Origin: an uncultured Eubacteriales bacterium
GTDB lineage: Bacteria > Bacillota > Clostridia > Lachnospirales > CAG-274
Direction of reading: 5' to 3'
Assembly: GCA_902497185.1 (NCBI GenBank)
Contig: CABVEG010000110.1
Span: forward strand, 1 to 6,065
DNA length: 6,065 bases
In this document: positions 5,500 to 6,065 of the stretch, in pieces
Layout of the letters: the number at the start of each line of letters is the position of its first letter
Position numbering within the stretch: position 1 is the first letter of the stretch
Notes under the pieces: model-generated
What the model was told of the DNA's origin: nothing
Seen by the model: only the letters and a program-made list of their open reading frames with translations
Database searches by the model: none
Translations under genes and position numbers: made by a program

Positions 5500-6065
5500 T
5501 TAAATCCTCCATGTATCATTTTTATTATTAATTTTATAAAATTTTGTATCTCCAAGGCCATTATCCTCATCCATTAAAAACTTATCCTGTACTGAATATT
5601 CCTCCCACATATGCATTGGAAAAATATTTTTGACAGTACACTGCTTTAAAATATATTTAATGCCGAAATCATAATAAATGTCCTGTCTTGGGTCAAGGGG
5701 TACAAAGGCAATATCAAGGCTCTCTCCCCTAATACTGTTTATCTCTCTTTCATAATTTGTTTTCATATTGTTATTATATTGTTTGTTTTCCTCCTGCCAC
5801 ATCCAACAGTTAAGATCACCTCCGTGATATATTTTTACACCATCGACTTCAACAATATAAGCAACACCTATATCTGTAGATTTAAGAGTTTTAATATGAA
5901 GCATATCCAAATCATATTCTTTCCTTGGATAGGTAAAAAGTATACTGGCACTGTCAATAGTCTTTATTTTTTTCTTTATATCACCTGAGAGTACATATTT
6001 AACTTTATTATCATCAAACAGGTTAAAAATTTCCCTGTTGAAATGATCCTGATGACCGTGGCTTG
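5500..6065 (-). CDS. Metallo-beta-lactamase-fold hydrolase, C-terminal 187 residues, cut by window edge
   Basis: The reading frame is open to the right edge, so the true start is outside the window. The first complete codons give SHGHQDHF, the H-x-H-x-D-H zinc motif (visible H2, H4, D6, H7) that normally lies some 50-70 residues into such proteins. Further probable metal ligands are H80 and D83 in YHGGDLN and H151 in FPMHMW. Together they indicate an intact two-metal hydrolase. The order and spacing look more like the UlaG-like/Lactamase_B_3 branch (COG2220) than like true beta-lactamases or classical glyoxalase II, but the substrate is unknown. An internal TTG at 5908-5910 could be mistaken for a start, but it follows the zinc motif and would remove it. 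The stop is 2 bases before the gloA start, indicating an operon with gloA and corA. Confidence 0.9.
   Translation of the reverse strand, partial: SHGHQDHFNREIFNLFDDNKVKYVLSGDIKKKIKTIDSASILFTYPRKEYDLDMLHIKTLKSTDIGVAYIVEVDGVKIYHGGDLNCWMWQEENKQYNNNMKTNYEREINSIRGESLDIAFVPLDPRQDIYYDFGIKYILKQCTVKNIFPMHMWEEYSVQDKFLMDEDNGLGDTKFYKINNKNDTWRI
5506..5510 (-). promoter_or_regulatory. Ribosome binding site that fixes the gloA start
   Basis: GGAGG lies 8 bases before the ATG at 5495-5497 and within the last codons of the upstream hydrolase gene. Because it is part of the codons directly after the ATG at 5510-5512, that upstream ATG cannot use it, which argues for the shorter gloA protein and for translational coupling. 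Confidence 0.8.

Noticed and set aside
5498..5512. Longer gloA protein starting at the ATG 5510-5512
   Set aside because: The codons after that ATG form the ribosome binding site for the ATG at 5495-5497, and the family-like N-terminus begins at the latter.
5500..5910. Short hydrolase gene starting at the TTG at 5908-5910
   Set aside because: The frame stays open to the window edge and includes the H-x-H-x-D-H zinc motif upstream of that codon, so the TTG is internal.
5779..5988. Open frame of 69 codons on the plus strand
   Set aside because: It is antisense to the metallo-beta-lactamase-fold gene, whose frame with zinc motifs is clearly the real one.

Overview
The window comes from an AT-rich chromosome of a low-GC Gram-positive anaerobe, most likely a member of the Clostridia and perhaps Lachnospiraceae. 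The reasons are strong AAGGAGG-type ribosome binding sites, a reverse-type rubrerythrin, a RelQ-type small alarmone synthetase, an ArlRS-like two-component system and a short divergent CorA. The lineage is inferred from protein style only. Nothing in the window looks like a phage, an insertion sequence, a CRISPR array, or a tRNA or rRNA gene.

The layout has three blocks. (1) 1-3208, all minus strand: relQ (small (p)ppGpp synthetase), a calcineurin-like phosphohydrolase and a cyclophilin peptidyl-prolyl isomerase are packed 1 and 12 bases apart and form an operon. A terminator-like hairpin follows, then an OmpR-family response regulator whose last codons overlap the start of its sensor kinase, which runs off the left edge. 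(2) 3392-3934, plus strand: a single, probably highly expressed reverse rubrerythrin gene with a clear sigma-A promoter and its own terminator. (3) 4201-6065, minus strand: a metallo-beta-lactamase-fold hydrolase (its 5' end lies beyond the right edge), a glyoxalase I and a CorA-like divalent cation transporter, 2 and 13 bases apart, ending at a probable terminator that converges with that of rubrerythrin.

The most interesting stretch is the 183-base divergent region between relQ and rubrerythrin (3209-3391). Each direction has a recognisable promoter with a 17-base spacer, and each promoter carries a Fur-superfamily-like 7-1-7 inverted repeat sharing the core ATAAT-N-ATTAT. One sits between the -35 and -10 of relQ (3235-3249, a perfect palindrome). 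The other sits just after the predicted start of the rubrerythrin transcript (3358-3372). If both are real operators, peroxide or iron sensing would control an anti-oxidant enzyme and an alarmone synthetase together.

Two other points deserve a look. A terminator-like hairpin lies 9 bases ahead of the response regulator's ribosome binding site, which suggests attenuation or processing. The metallo-beta-lactamase-fold hydrolase lies immediately beside glyoxalase I, and the same fold is used by glyoxalase II. Most genes are otherwise ordinary housekeeping or stress genes with intact catalytic motifs.
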